The notes: generated from the sequence alone by a model not told the origin. Positions 26,601 through 35,190 are shown, counted from the stretch's first letter. The stretch is DNA of 64,000 bases from an uncultured Desulfobacter sp. (GCF_963677125.1 NZ_OY781882.1:4052501-4116500), one strand, 5' to 3'. Numbers and translations: made by a program.

Positions 26601-26836
26601 TAGTGGATGCTGTAAAAAACGGCGAAATCCAGCTTATTTTAAATACAGGTTCGTCCAGCCAGACCCAAAGAGACGGCTATGAAATTCGCAGGGCAGCCAT
26701 TAAATATAAAATACCTTATGCCACCACCACGGACGGGGCTAGGGCCATCAGCCTGGCAATCCAGGCCATGAAAAAAGAGAATCTGACGGTTAAGCCGCTC
26801 CAGCATTATCACAAAGAGAACTCAATTATTGGATAA
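23600..26836 (+). CDS. carB: Carbamoyl-phosphate synthase large subunit
   Basis: Protein of 1078 residues with the usual two homologous ATP-grasp halves. The first starts at IIGAGPIIISQACEFDYSG and has RPSFTLGGTGGG and EMNPRVSRSSALASKATG. The second starts at ILGGGPNRIGQGIEFDYCC and has RPSFVLGGRAM and EVNPRASRTIPFVSKA. A C-terminal MGS-like regulatory domain (about 940-1078) contains FTIMATRGTVTFLEE and LILNTG. It makes carbamoyl phosphate from bicarbonate, ammonia and two ATP. All signature residues seen look intact. purF follows 6 nt downstream. Confidence 0.99.
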   Translation: MPKRNDIHKILIIGAGPIIISQACEFDYSGTQACKALKEEGFEVVLINSNPATIMTDPETADRVYVEPVTAETLCKVIEEERPDAVLPTLGGQTALNTTIDAAKTGIFEKYNIELIGASIDAINKAEDRELFRDAMDKIGLRIPQSGFATNMQEVEETAQRIGFPIIVRPSFTLGGTGGGVAYNMEELANLSKAGLDASLITQVMLEESVLGWKEFELEVMRDHADNVVIICSIENVDAMGVHTGDSITVAPAQTLSDKEYQALRDASIAIIREIGVDTGGSNVQFAVNPDNGEIIVVEMNPRVSRSSALASKATGFPIAKIAAKLAVGYTLDEIPNDITGETMACFEPSIDYCVVKIPRWTFEKFPETDDILTTAMKSVGETMSIGRTFKEALQKGMRSLEIGRAGFGADGKDPAPGSVTGTDLEYKLSTPNSQRIFYIKYAIENGMPITMIHELTAIDPWFLYQMKQIVDLEKQLKLAGMNLPKDLFEKAKKYGFSDMQLAYLSGGLTDKQIEQKRKDLGIVPVYKLVDTCAAEFRAVTPYYYSTYESECEARVADKKKVIILGGGPNRIGQGIEFDYCCVHASFALREEGVESIMVNSNPETVSTDYDTSDKLYFEPLTREDVLHIVEKEKPFGVIVQFGGQTPLNLATDLQKAGVPIIGTSPESIDRAEDRDLFAAMLKKLDLRQPDNGIAYSYEEAVKVARDIGYPVMVRPSFVLGGRAMKIVYDEKDLEEYFDLAVQASPDKPVLIDKFLEEAFELDVDAISDGEDTVIGGMMEHIEEAGIHSGDSACVLPPYSIEEHHIKQMADAAKAIAKELNVKGLMNIQFGIMNDTVYIIEVNPRASRTIPFVSKAIGVPLAKLATKVMLGKTLKELGVTKEIVPPYYCVKEAVMPFDRFDNVDPVLGPEMKSTGEVMGIDKDLGAAVAKSQFAAGQKLPKEGTVFISVQDKDKKAALPVAQLFHDMGFTIMATRGTVTFLEENKIPSTMVKKVSAGRPHVVDAVKNGEIQLILNTGSSSQTQRDGYEIRRAAIKYKIPYATTTDGARAISLAIQAMKKENLTVKPLQHYHKENSIIG

Positions 26837-26842
26837 CCATAA

Positions 26843-28297
26843 ATGAATACCATCCACCCAAATTGTAATAACTGCTCCGTTTTCACGCCAAGCGAACGCC
26901 CCAAAGATGAATGTGGGGTTTTTGGCCTTTATAAACACCCGGAAGCGGCCAAAATCACCTATTTCGGACTCTATGCACTTCAGCACAGGGGTCAGGAAAG
27001 CGCGGGTATCTCCGTGAACCGGGGGATCAACGACAAAATTTTCTCCCATAAAGGCATGGGGCTTGTACCGGAAATTTTCAACATGGAAGACCTTGAACGT
27101 ATTGAAGGCGGGTCTGCCATCGGCCATGTCCGCTACTCCACAACGGGTGAATCGGTTCTGGCCAATGCCCAGCCTTTTGTGGTCAACCACCGGCACCGCT
27201 CTTATGCCCTGGCCCACAACGGTAATCTGGTCAATGCCCACATCATCAGAGAAGAACTTGAAGAAAAGGGCTCTATCTTCCAGACCACCATGGATTCGGA
27301 AGTTTTTTTGCATCTGTTCATCAAAAACTTGATAAAAGGCGATTATGAATCTGCCGTGTTAAAGGCAGCCTCAAAGGTTGAAGGGGCTTACTCCATGATT
27401 CTGCTCACCTGTAAAGGTGAAATCATCGGTATGAAGGACCCCAACGGATTCCGCCCCCTGGCCCTTGGAAAACTGAACGGCCACTATGTCTTGGCATCGG
27501 AAACCTGCGCCTTTGATCTGATCCAGGCCGAATTTATCCGCGAACTGGATCCCGGTGAAATCGTCATTATCAATGAAGACGGTATCAAAAGTATCAAACA
27601 TCCCAAAGCGGCCATCAAAAAATCGCTGTGCATATTTGAATATATCTATTTTGCACGTCCCGACTCCACCATTGACGGCAAAAACGTTTATGAAATGAGA
27701 AAGGCTCATGGCAGGCGGCTGGCCCAGGAAGCCCCTGTGGATGCAGACATGGTTATGCCGTTTCCTGATTCCGGCAACTATGCAGCCATCGGCTATGCCG
27801 CAGAATCTGGCATCCCCTTTGAAATGGGCATGATACGCAACCATTATGTGGGTAGAAGTTTTATTCAGCCCACCCAGTCCATGCGGGATTTTGCCGTGCG
27901 GGTGAAACTGAATCCGGTACGTGAACTGATAAAAGGTAAAGACATTATCATTATTGAAGATTCAATTATCCGGGGTACCACGGCTAAAACCCGTGTGAAA
28001 GCCTTAAAGGATTTGGGTGCAGGAAAAATACACATGCGGGTCTCCTGTCCCCCCCATAAGTTCCCCTGTTACTACGGCATTGATTTTTCATCCAAGGGAG
28101 AATTGATTGCAGCCCAGAAGCCTTTAGATGAACTGACCGAATACCTTGGACTGGATTCTTTGCATTACCTGTCCATTGAAGGCATGTTAGAAGCCTCCGG
28201 GGTAGATGAGCCCGAAGCCAATTTCTGCAAAGCCTGTTTTGACGGTACATATCCCGTACCCTTTGACCCCAATTTCACTAAGCAGTGCATGGGTTAA
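26843..28297 (+). CDS. purF: Amidophosphoribosyltransferase, iron-sulfur type
   Basis: Protein of 484 residues. A 23-residue propeptide ends just before C24 (KDECGVFGLY), the N-terminal nucleophile freed by cleavage. The glutaminase domain has LQHRGQESAGI, HVRYSTTG and LAHNGNL. The phosphoribosyltransferase domain has the PRPP loop IIIEDSIIRGTT (about 370-381). The propeptide and the C-terminal FCKAC (CxxC) match the Bacillus-type enzyme with a structural [4Fe-4S] cluster, which makes it oxygen-sensitive. It makes phosphoribosylamine from PRPP and glutamine, the first purine step. With carAB it forms a probable nucleotide-synthesis operon. Confidence 0.98.
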   Translation: MNTIHPNCNNCSVFTPSERPKDECGVFGLYKHPEAAKITYFGLYALQHRGQESAGISVNRGINDKIFSHKGMGLVPEIFNMEDLERIEGGSAIGHVRYSTTGESVLANAQPFVVNHRHRSYALAHNGNLVNAHIIREELEEKGSIFQTTMDSEVFLHLFIKNLIKGDYESAVLKAASKVEGAYSMILLTCKGEIIGMKDPNGFRPLALGKLNGHYVLASETCAFDLIQAEFIRELDPGEIVIINEDGIKSIKHPKAAIKKSLCIFEYIYFARPDSTIDGKNVYEMRKAHGRRLAQEAPVDADMVMPFPDSGNYAAIGYAAESGIPFEMGMIRNHYVGRSFIQPTQSMRDFAVRVKLNPVRELIKGKDIIIIEDSIIRGTTAKTRVKALKDLGAGKIHMRVSCPPHKFPCYYGIDFSSKGELIAAQKPLDELTEYLGLDSLHYLSIEGMLEASGVDEPEANFCKACFDGTYPVPFDPNFTKQCMG

Positions 28298-28304
28298 AGT
28301 TAAA

Positions 28305-29300
28305 ATGAAAAAACAAACCGTTGCGTTTTCAAGACAGAGCACCAATCTGTTCTTCCACATACTGACACGCTGTAATCTGCGCTGTGCCCACTGCTATATC
28401 AACCGGGAACAGCACGGAAACAACACCCTTTCACTGGATACGATCAAACAGTGGCTCGGCATCTTTTCTTCAAAAGTAAAGGATACAAATCTTATTCTTT
28501 TAGGTGGCGAACCCACACTTCATCCGGATCTTGCCTCGGTTGTAGGCATGGCCGGATCCATGGGATTCAAATCCATCACCATTGATACCAACGGTTTTTT
28601 ATTTCACAACATCCTGGACAAAATCACACCGGATCAAATCGATTTTTTTTCATTTTCTCTGGACGGTGTCACCAAAGAGACCAATGACGCCATCAGAGGA
28701 GAGGGATGTTTTGATGCCGTCATGTCAGGTATCAGCAAAGCCGTTGAAAAAGGGTTCACCTGCTCCATGATCTATACGGTTTCTGAAAAAAACATCCATG
28801 AGGTCAAAAGGCTTCCGGAACTGGTAAAGGATCTTGGGATTTCAAGATTTTTTATCCAGGTGGTGGGTCTGCGGGGGGAAACGGAAAATACCGATGCAAG
28901 ACACCAGGTATCCAAATCAATCTGGCAGGAGACCATTCCCAAAACGGCGGAACAGATTGCAAAACAAGGGATTATCGTTACCTATCCAAAGGTGTTCCTT
29001 ACCCATGACGAAACCTTTGAATGTGCGGCCAATGTAGCGGACAACTATTTTATTTTCCCCAACGGACGGGTGTACCAGTGTCCTTTATGCGAAGATTTTG
29101 CATTTCATTCCTATGACATAATAAATAATGAACTGACACCTCGCCCAAAAATCAATGAAACAAATTTTTTCTCTTTGCAGATTCCCGAAGGGTGTGTAAT
29201 GAATAAATTAATACAGCCGGGAAATCTATCTTACGATGATAACGGATTCCCCCGCTATAAAATTGCCTGTTGTATGCTCAAGGAAGAACTTCAGCCTTAA
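28305..29300 (+). CDS. Radical SAM protein
   Basis: Protein of 331 residues starting at ATG 28305, seven nt after purF. LTRCNLRCAHCYINRE (about residues 20-35) carries the CxxxCxxC cluster motif, followed by LLGGEPTLHPD for SAM binding and SFSLDGVTKETND. The C-terminal part has cysteines in FECAAN, VYQCPLCEDF and IACCMLKEE, possibly for an auxiliary cluster. The substrate is unknown. Its place between purF and an NDP-forming acyl-CoA synthetase gives no firm hint. A longer frame into purF (28206) has no separate support. Confidence 0.85.
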   Translation: MKKQTVAFSRQSTNLFFHILTRCNLRCAHCYINREQHGNNTLSLDTIKQWLGIFSSKVKDTNLILLGGEPTLHPDLASVVGMAGSMGFKSITIDTNGFLFHNILDKITPDQIDFFSFSLDGVTKETNDAIRGEGCFDAVMSGISKAVEKGFTCSMIYTVSEKNIHEVKRLPELVKDLGISRFFIQVVGLRGETENTDARHQVSKSIWQETIPKTAEQIAKQGIIVTYPKVFLTHDETFECAANVADNYFIFPNGRVYQCPLCEDFAFHSYDIINNELTPRPKINETNFFSLQIPEGCVMNKLIQPGNLSYDDNGFPRYKIACCMLKEELQP

Positions 29301-29325
29301 ATTATAAAAATAAGGATACAATGCC

Positions 29326-31437
29326 ATGAAAAAGTATCCGTTGAATTTCGACCAAAGTGCAACGCTTTTATCCCAATATGGTATTTTACCTTCCGGAAAA
29401 CAGATCTACTGCCTTGAAGATGCGTTAAAAACTGCTGAAAAAATTGGTTATCCAGTAGTTGTCAAAGCACTTTGTGAAAAAATCATTCATAAATCCGACC
29501 AGGGCGCTGTGCGGCTGAATCTAAAAAATCCAGATGAACTGACCTGCGCAATAAAATCAATCGAAAAACTTATGGGCGGTTTCTCTATAGAAAAAAAAGA
29601 GGGGCTGCTTGTCCAAAAGATGTTGGACAAAGGATTTGAACTTCTTGTGGGTGCCAGACAGGACCCGGGGTTTGGTCCCATCACCATGGTGGGTATCGGT
29701 GGCATTTTTGTGGAACTGTTCGCAGATGCGGCACCAGGCATTGGCGTGCTCACCCGACAGGATGTGAAACGTATGCTTAAAAAGACCCGGGCCGGTAAAG
29801 TTTTGGACGGATTCAGAGGTCAGGTATATGACAAAGAAGCCATTATAGATCTGACCATTCGTGTATCCAGATTAATGGCGGAAAATCCAGATATATGCGA
29901 GCTGGATTTAAATCCGGTGATTGTTCATGAAAATGGATATGCCATTGTTGATACACGATTGATTAAAGATCCTGATTTCGTTTCACCATCCCGGCAACGG
30001 ATCAGTGACTGGAAGCGCAAAAGTGTGGATGCCATATTTAAAGCCGAATCTGTGGCAGTTGTGGGTGCTTCCCGGCCGGGGACCCAAGGTGGTGTTATTC
30101 TAAAAAACTGCATGAAAATAAAAAAACTCTACCCGGTTCACCCAAAACTGAAAACTATCCATGGATTGACCTGTTATCAAAACCTTAACGATCTGCCCGA
30201 GGTACCGGATATCTGCGTCTTTGCGGTAAATTCAGAAATAACTGTCTTGATTTTTGAACAGTTCTGCAAGCTCGGCGGCAAAGGCGCCATTATTTTCAGT
30301 GACGGATTTGCAGAAATAGGCCGCTTGGATCTCAAAAAAAAGCTTATAAACTTAAGTGAAAAGTATAAGGTGGCATTTATCGGCCCCAATTGCATGGGGG
30401 TAATTGATAATTATTCAGGGCTGAATACCAACTACATCCCGGTGCAGCGGTCTGTTCCCGTTACCCCGTCCAATTGCGTGGGCGTAATATCCCAAAGCGG
30501 CGGCATCGGACTTGAACTGCTTGAGATGCTTGGGGCGGACCGTCAAAACATAGGTAAATGGGTATCCATCGGTAATGCCGCCGTATGTGGGGTACCTGAA
30601 ATACTATCCCACATGGGAGATGATCCCAGAATTAAAATCATCGCCGTCTACCTGGAAGGTGTGGCAGACGGACTCAAATTGCTGCAGGTGGGAAAAAAGG
30701 TGGCAGAGAAAAAACCGGTGGTGATTATTAAAGGCGGCATGGGAGGCGGGGCCCAGGCAGCCTTATCTCATACGGCATCTCTTGCCGGTTCCCATAATGC
30801 ATTCAAGGCCTGCTGCGATCAGGCTGGTTTTTATCTGATCGAAGAACTCACAGAAGATCCTAAAATTATGGTCAATATATTGTCCATTCTTACCAGCCAG
30901 CCCAAAACATACGGCAACCGGATTGCCGTAATCAGTGTCGGGGGCGGGGCCGGTATTCTCTTGGCGGATCAGGTCACACAGGAGGGAATGGCCCTGTCGA
31001 AATTTACCTGTGAAACCAAACAAAAACTTAAAAAACTGATCGAAAGAGATCTCAAACCAGACCTGTCGGCAGTAAAAGACAAAATATTAAGCAATTTAGG
31101 CGGCAACCCCATTGATCTTCTGGGTAACTGTCGGGATGAACGACTCCTTGAAGCCATTAAAATCGTAGACCAGGATCCAAATACGGATGTGATTATCGCA
31201 GCCATCTACCTGCAGGTGCCCCTTTTAAGTGAATACCTGCCCGAGCGCCTGGTGGAACTTAAACAGGAACTGACCAAGCCTTTGATCGTATCCCCCAGGG
31301 GATTTTCTGAATACGTGGACCGGTGCAGAACCTTTATGGCAGACAAAAAGCTGCATACCTACACCGTCCCAATGATTAAACCTTTGCGCATTGCTCTGGA
31401 AATCTGGAAAAAATATAAGATAAACTTTCTTGATTGA
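29326..31437 (+). CDS. NDP-forming acyl-CoA synthetase (fused, ATP-grasp first)
   Basis: Protein of 703 residues. An ATP-grasp domain comes first (about 1-215: YPVVVKALCEKIIHKSDQGAV, LVGARQDPGFGPITMVG, ELDLNPVIV). A CoA-binding Rossmann domain follows (about 240-370: VAVVGASRPGTQGG, IGPNCMGV), then a succinyl-CoA-ligase-like domain with LSHTASLAGSHNAF, whose His is the likely phospho-His. The family converts acyl-CoA plus ADP and phosphate to acid plus ATP and CoA, or the reverse. Acyl specificity (acetyl, aryl or other) cannot be read. It shares its domain order with the protein at 57393-59603. A large hairpin follows the gene. Confidence 0.9.
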   Translation: MKKYPLNFDQSATLLSQYGILPSGKQIYCLEDALKTAEKIGYPVVVKALCEKIIHKSDQGAVRLNLKNPDELTCAIKSIEKLMGGFSIEKKEGLLVQKMLDKGFELLVGARQDPGFGPITMVGIGGIFVELFADAAPGIGVLTRQDVKRMLKKTRAGKVLDGFRGQVYDKEAIIDLTIRVSRLMAENPDICELDLNPVIVHENGYAIVDTRLIKDPDFVSPSRQRISDWKRKSVDAIFKAESVAVVGASRPGTQGGVILKNCMKIKKLYPVHPKLKTIHGLTCYQNLNDLPEVPDICVFAVNSEITVLIFEQFCKLGGKGAIIFSDGFAEIGRLDLKKKLINLSEKYKVAFIGPNCMGVIDNYSGLNTNYIPVQRSVPVTPSNCVGVISQSGGIGLELLEMLGADRQNIGKWVSIGNAAVCGVPEILSHMGDDPRIKIIAVYLEGVADGLKLLQVGKKVAEKKPVVIIKGGMGGGAQAALSHTASLAGSHNAFKACCDQAGFYLIEELTEDPKIMVNILSILTSQPKTYGNRIAVISVGGGAGILLADQVTQEGMALSKFTCETKQKLKKLIERDLKPDLSAVKDKILSNLGGNPIDLLGNCRDERLLEAIKIVDQDPNTDVIIAAIYLQVPLLSEYLPERLVELKQELTKPLIVSPRGFSEYVDRCRTFMADKKLHTYTVPMIKPLRIALEIWKKYKINFLD

Positions 31438-31463
31438 TCAGTATCTGATAATCATGATCAGAT

Positions 31464-31503
31464 TGCCACTTGAAATATTTATATCTAAATATTTCAAGTG
31501 GCA
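31464..31503 (+). terminator. Perfect 18-bp hairpin after the acyl-CoA synthetase gene
   Basis: TGCCACTTGAAATATTTA (31464-31481) and its exact complement (31486-31503) enclose a 4-nt TATC loop. TTTAGCC follows, so the U-tract is short, but position and stem strength suggest transcript termination or 3'-end protection of the upstream gene. Confidence 0.7.
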
Positions 31504-31620
31504 TTTAGCCTGATATGCAAAGCTTCGGGTATACAGCATCTATTATAGTTCATTACAATACCGGCTGTGAGAGTTTTAAAAGGCTCTAAACAGCCGTTTA
31601 ACATTAAATAAGGAGTACAT

Positions 31621-32238
31621 ATGGGATTGATATCTTCCACCCATTCCATCAGCCGTTATTATATTGACGGTGCATTTCCTGACGGTACTGCAGAGGGTGT
31701 TCGCCAGGGACTGATTGAAAACGCTTTCCCTGAAATTGAAAACGAATACGATGAAATTTCAGCCGGATGGACACCTCTTGAAACCCCCTATAAACCAGAC
31801 TTTCAATCCGCTTCATTTCTATTCGGCACCTATTTTGCTTTTTCCCTGCGCATTGATAAAAAATCAATCCCGGCTAAACTGATCCAGAAACATATGGTCA
31901 TTGAAACAGAAAAAAAAAAGAAAGAAAGCGGCAGACCTTTTATCTCAAAAAATGAAAAAGCTGAAATAAAAGAAATGGTTATTGATATCCTGATGCATAA
32001 AACGCCATTTATTCCAAATATTTACGATGTGTTATGGGATTATGAACAAAAAAGTTTAATTTTGTTTTCCACCCAGAAAGCCGCCAATGAACTGTTTGAA
32101 ACCCTGTTTTTCAAATCCTTTGATCATAAACCCATCAGAATATTTCCCTATACAATCGTGGAAAAGCTGGGCAGTTTTTCAAGTGATAAAAAAGACCGGA
32201 TATTGGCACTATCACCCCTAAATATGAAAGGTGTATGA
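31621..32238 (+). CDS. RdgC-like protein, N-terminal part
   Basis: Protein of 205 residues with AAGGAG before ATG 31621. AFSLRIDKKSIPAKLIQK, then ISKNEKAEIKEMVIDILM and VLWDYEQKSLILFST, follow the pattern of the N-terminal half of RdgC, a DNA-binding ring protein that dampens RecA and takes part in recombination. E. coli RdgC has about 303 residues; this gene covers only the first two thirds. The next gene starts within its stop (ATGA overlap) and looks like the missing C-terminal part, so the pair probably works as a two-subunit RdgC. No RecA or phage genes are nearby. Confidence 0.65.
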   Translation: MGLISSTHSISRYYIDGAFPDGTAEGVRQGLIENAFPEIENEYDEISAGWTPLETPYKPDFQSASFLFGTYFAFSLRIDKKSIPAKLIQKHMVIETEKKKKESGRPFISKNEKAEIKEMVIDILMHKTPFIPNIYDVLWDYEQKSLILFSTQKAANELFETLFFKSFDHKPIRIFPYTIVEKLGSFSSDKKDRILALSPLNMKGV

Positions 32239-32768
32239 TGTTAGATATAGCCACTGCTTACAATAAGTATGGATTTTTAGGCAACGAATTTTTAACCTGG
32301 ATCTGGTATCTGGTTGAAACAGAGCAGGACATTACAGCCCTTTCAAATTCAGAAGATCCGGTAACATTTGAAATTGGAAATTCCATCAGCCTTGAAAACA
32401 ATCTGGGCGATAAATCAAAGGAAAAAATTACTATTAAAGGCGATCAGGCCGGTCTCGAAGAAGGGACAACAGCCCTTAAAAAAGGGGCATGGGTAACAGA
32501 TATGAACCTGATCTGCAGAATCGGTGAAGAAGAATATAAATTTTCCATCAAAGGTGAAAGTTTCAATATCACCGGTTTAAAACCGCCAACCATTGATACC
32601 TCCGCATCAGAAGATGAAATAGAGGGTCTGATTATTGAAAAAACCTTTTTAATCATGAAGGTTATCAACGTTATTGACACCTTGTTTTTAAAATTCATTG
32701 AGAAAAGAATTTCAGAAACGTGGCACACATCGGATTTAAAGGCGATCAGAGATTGGATTCAATCCTGA
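32235..32768 (+). CDS. RdgC-like protein, C-terminal part
   Basis: Protein of 177 residues overlapping the upstream gene by 4 nt (ATGA). FLGNEFLTWIWYLVE near residues 14-28 matches the LGxEFLTWLW segment of deltaproteobacterial RdgC-like proteins. The later GLEEGTTALKKGAWVTDMNL and the C-terminal FLKFIEKRISETWHTSDL fit the same family. It has no signal peptide or known catalytic motif. The pairing with 31621-32238 suggests a split gene rather than a frameshift: the frames overlap cleanly and each has a start codon. Confidence 0.6.
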   Translation: MMLDIATAYNKYGFLGNEFLTWIWYLVETEQDITALSNSEDPVTFEIGNSISLENNLGDKSKEKITIKGDQAGLEEGTTALKKGAWVTDMNLICRIGEEEYKFSIKGESFNITGLKPPTIDTSASEDEIEGLIIEKTFLIMKVINVIDTLFLKFIEKRISETWHTSDLKAIRDWIQS

Positions 32769-32784
32769 TAAAAAGATAAAAAAT

Positions 32785-32980
32785 TGTTTAAAAAGCCTGT
32801 TTTATGTACTTATCCAAAACAGGCTTTAAAAGCTGAATATTTTTAAAACGCTTTTATTCAAAATTGCTAACATTAAAATTTAAATAATACTTCATAATAT
32901 CTGACACTTAAAATAATTATAAACATTTCAGCGTCAGTTATTATTACTATTATTTTTTTAAATTAATATTTAATATATTC
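32785..32980 (+). repeat. AT-rich ~197-bp element, copy 1
   Basis: Diverged direct repeat of 34881-35078, 196 bp here. Matching blocks in order: TGTTTAAAAAG-CTG-TTTATGTAC at the left end, TTATTCA-AATT, TTATAAACATTT, and TTATT-TTACTATTAT followed by TTTTTTAAATTAATATTTAAT-TATTC at the right end. It lies between the RdgC-like pair and argO. Confidence 0.75.
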
Positions 32981-33029
32981 TTCCTTCAAAAAACTCAACA
33001 ATTCGTCAAACCAATTAGTAACCAAAAAA

Positions 33030-33644
33030 TTATAACGTCATGGCATACCGGGTTAGGGAAAATGCAATAATCCACAAGGTCAAGCCAATGACTGTATCAA
33101 GAATTCGCCAAGACAATGGATTCTTAAATATTGGCGAAAACACCCTTGCCCCAATAGTCAGACTGATGAACCACAGGGTCGAAGCTGTGACACTTCCGGC
33201 CCAGAAGTAAAATCTTTCGCTGTGGGGAAATCGGCTTGCTATGCTTCCGATCAAGACAACGGTATCAAGGTAAAAATGGGGATTTAGAAGGGTAACGGCC
33301 AATGTTGATATAATAACCGTTTTAAGGGACAGATGGCCCTGATTCGCTTCGTTAAGACTTTTGTTACCCATAGCCGATTTGAACGCCTGAAATCCGTATA
33401 AAAACAAAAATACCGTACCGCCCCAGGCCGTCAGCCGTGACAAAATAACCGATGTTGAAACTGCAGCGCCGATACCTGCAACCCCTAATGTAATAAACAG
33501 GACATCACAAAAGATACAGATTGCAGCAATAATCAGGGGATGATTTTTGCGGACGCCCTGGGAAAGTATAAATGCGTTTTGAGCACCAATAGCCACAATG
33601 AGACCGCCTCCTGTACCCAGGCCCTGGAAAAAGGGTGTCATCAT
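33030..33644 (-). CDS. argO: LysE/ArgO-family amino-acid exporter
   Basis: Protein of 204 residues with about six membrane helices. GGGLIVAIGAQNAFILSQGVRK near the N-terminus is the LysE/ArgO signature, and LLNPHFYLDTVVLIGS is the conserved mid motif. It should export arginine or lysine across the inner membrane. It is divergent from a LysR-type gene of ArgP type, the usual argO-argP or lysE-lysG arrangement, so export is likely induced by basic amino acids. Symbol chosen by similarity to ArgO; LysE function cannot be excluded. Confidence 0.88.
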   Translation of the reverse strand: MMTPFFQGLGTGGGLIVAIGAQNAFILSQGVRKNHPLIIAAICIFCDVLFITLGVAGIGAAVSTSVILSRLTAWGGTVFLFLYGFQAFKSAMGNKSLNEANQGHLSLKTVIISTLAVTLLNPHFYLDTVVLIGSIASRFPHSERFYFWAGSVTASTLWFISLTIGARVFSPIFKNPLSWRILDTVIGLTLWIIAFSLTRYAMTL

Positions 33645-33757
33645 AGTTTCCTTTTAATCGAATCATTAATAAAAACGGTGAAATGAAATAACACCAAGGT
33701 ATGTATTAAGTAAAATTAATTGTTTTAATTATTAATAAATTTTACTAATAATATTTC
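33645..33757. promoter_or_regulatory. Divergent argO/argP control region
   Basis: Short AT-rich divergent region. ATTAATTGTTTTAATTAAT-like dyad symmetry around 33715-33740 fits a LysR-type T-N11-A operator. It lies directly upstream of the argP start and so would permit autoregulation together with argO control. Confidence 0.45.
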
Positions 33758-34672
33758 ATGTTTGATTATAAGCTTATAGAGGCGATGGCTGAAGTTATCC
33801 GACAGGGTGGGTTTGAAAAGGCGGCAGCACGAATGTGCCTGACCCAGTCCGCCGTGTCCCAGCGGGTGAGACAACTTGAAGAGCAGGCCGGACAGATATT
33901 GCTGACCCGTTCGGTTCCCCCTGCCGTGACAGATGCCGGGAAATGGTTCCTTGCCCACTATTTACAGGTCAGGCATCTGGAAGAGGATTTGGCAAACCGG
34001 ACAGCCTTTGGACGTGATCCTAAACCTGTAACCCTGTCCGTGGGGGTAAATGCCGACAGTCTGGCCACATGGTTTCCAAAAGCCGTTGCACCTCTGCTGG
34101 AAGACGGGACATTAATGCTGGACATCCGGGTGGACGACCAGGAACAGACCCACAAACTTTTAAAAAGCGGCACCGTATGCGGTTGCATCAGCACCCTTGA
34201 CCGGGCCATTCAGGGATGCCGGATTTTTGAGATCGGCACCGTGGCATACAAACTGTTATGTACTCCAGCTTTTGCCCGTCGCTGGTTTTTAAGCGGGGTA
34301 ACCCTTGAGGCTATATCAAAGGCGCCGGCCATAATTTTCAACCAAAAGGATGAGTTGCACGATAAAACACTTAAAAATGTTTTTCATACCGTGCCAAAGG
34401 ATATGCCTGTGACCTATGTACCCTCGTCGGAAACCTTTGTGGATTTTATTGCCATGGGCCTTGGGTACGGTGTGGTGCCGATGGCCCAGGGCGGTCACCT
34501 GATGGAAAAAGGCATTTTAGTCCCTCTGATTGACGGTCTGACAATTGATATCCGGCTCTTCTGGCATTGCTGGAATTTAAAATCTCCTTTGCTTGAATCC
34601 TTTACAAAAGCCCTGCTGGATCAAAGCAGTAAAAACCTTAATGCGTTCGTCAATTCCGATTGGATGCATTAA
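33758..34672 (+). CDS. argP: LysR-family regulator, ArgP/LysG type
   Basis: Protein of 304 residues. The N-terminal winged helix-turn-helix includes GGFEKAAARMCLTQSAVSQRVRQLE (shown here only in part: AARMCLTQSAVSQRVRQLE), and LTRSVPPAVTDAG matches ArgP. A periplasmic-binding-like effector domain follows (about 95-300: LSVGVNADSLATWF, GYGVVPMAQ). In this family arginine or lysine binding controls transcription of the divergent exporter gene. A copy of the dispersed ~96-bp repeat begins 12 nt after its stop. Confidence 0.88.
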   Translation: MFDYKLIEAMAEVIRQGGFEKAAARMCLTQSAVSQRVRQLEEQAGQILLTRSVPPAVTDAGKWFLAHYLQVRHLEEDLANRTAFGRDPKPVTLSVGVNADSLATWFPKAVAPLLEDGTLMLDIRVDDQEQTHKLLKSGTVCGCISTLDRAIQGCRIFEIGTVAYKLLCTPAFARRWFLSGVTLEAISKAPAIIFNQKDELHDKTLKNVFHTVPKDMPVTYVPSSETFVDFIAMGLGYGVVPMAQGGHLMEKGILVPLIDGLTIDIRLFWHCWNLKSPLLESFTKALLDQSSKNLNAFVNSDWMH

Positions 34673-34684
34673 AAATGGCAAACG

Positions 34685-34780
34685 TTTATAACAAAGTCTG
34701 GGTAACTTACTAAGATCTTTCAATCTTTATTGTGAGTTGAGGCCTGGGTGTAGATAGACCAGGTCGGCCCATGGCCGTTA
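34685..34780 (+). repeat. Dispersed ~96-bp intergenic repeat, copy 2
   Basis: Very similar to copy 3: TTTATAA-AAAGTCTGGGTAA, GATCTTTCAA, TTGTGAG, CCTGGGTG, GATAGACCA and CGGCCCATGGCCGTTA. Here the right-end GTTA does not end a recognised gene. Confidence 0.85.
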
Positions 34781-35190
34781 TTGACACGTTGTTTTAAAAC
34801 TTATCAGAAAAAAAATTTAAATGGCTGGAAGATATTTATTTTAAAGGAGATTAGAATAATATCCAATTTCGACAAAAAAATGTTTAAAAAGTCTGATTTA
34901 TGTACCCTTAAAAAATAGACTATCAATACCCTGTCTTTTTAAAATTTTTTATTCAGAATTCTAAACGAATTTTTAAAAAAACAAAAGTTAATGATATCAA
35001 TGTATTATTGCAGTTATAAACATTTAAATATTGATTATTGTTACTATTATATTTTTTAAATTAATATTTAATCTATTCACTTTGTATCAAGAAATATAAG
35101 ACTTAATTCTTATCTCCAGTCTCTTGTTTCTTAACCAGTAAACTGGTATTAGATAAAGCGCGAATTAAAACTCCCTTCAGGAAAATTAAA
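34781..35190. other. Intergenic region upstream of prs
   Basis: Very AT-rich and without a gene I can support. It contains the second AT-rich element (34881-35078) and then about 110 bp with the prs start signals. Confidence 0.5.
34881..35078 (+). repeat. AT-rich ~197-bp element, copy 2
   Basis: Same orientation and nearly the same length (198 bp) as 32785-32980, with the conserved blocks in the same order. The two copies bracket argO-argP. This copy lies 113 bp before prs and may also act as its AT-rich upstream region. Confidence 0.75.

Noticed and set aside
22471..28297. Long minus-strand frames over carA, carB and purF
   Set aside because: Shadows of strongly conserved genes; no domain recognisable and no start signals.
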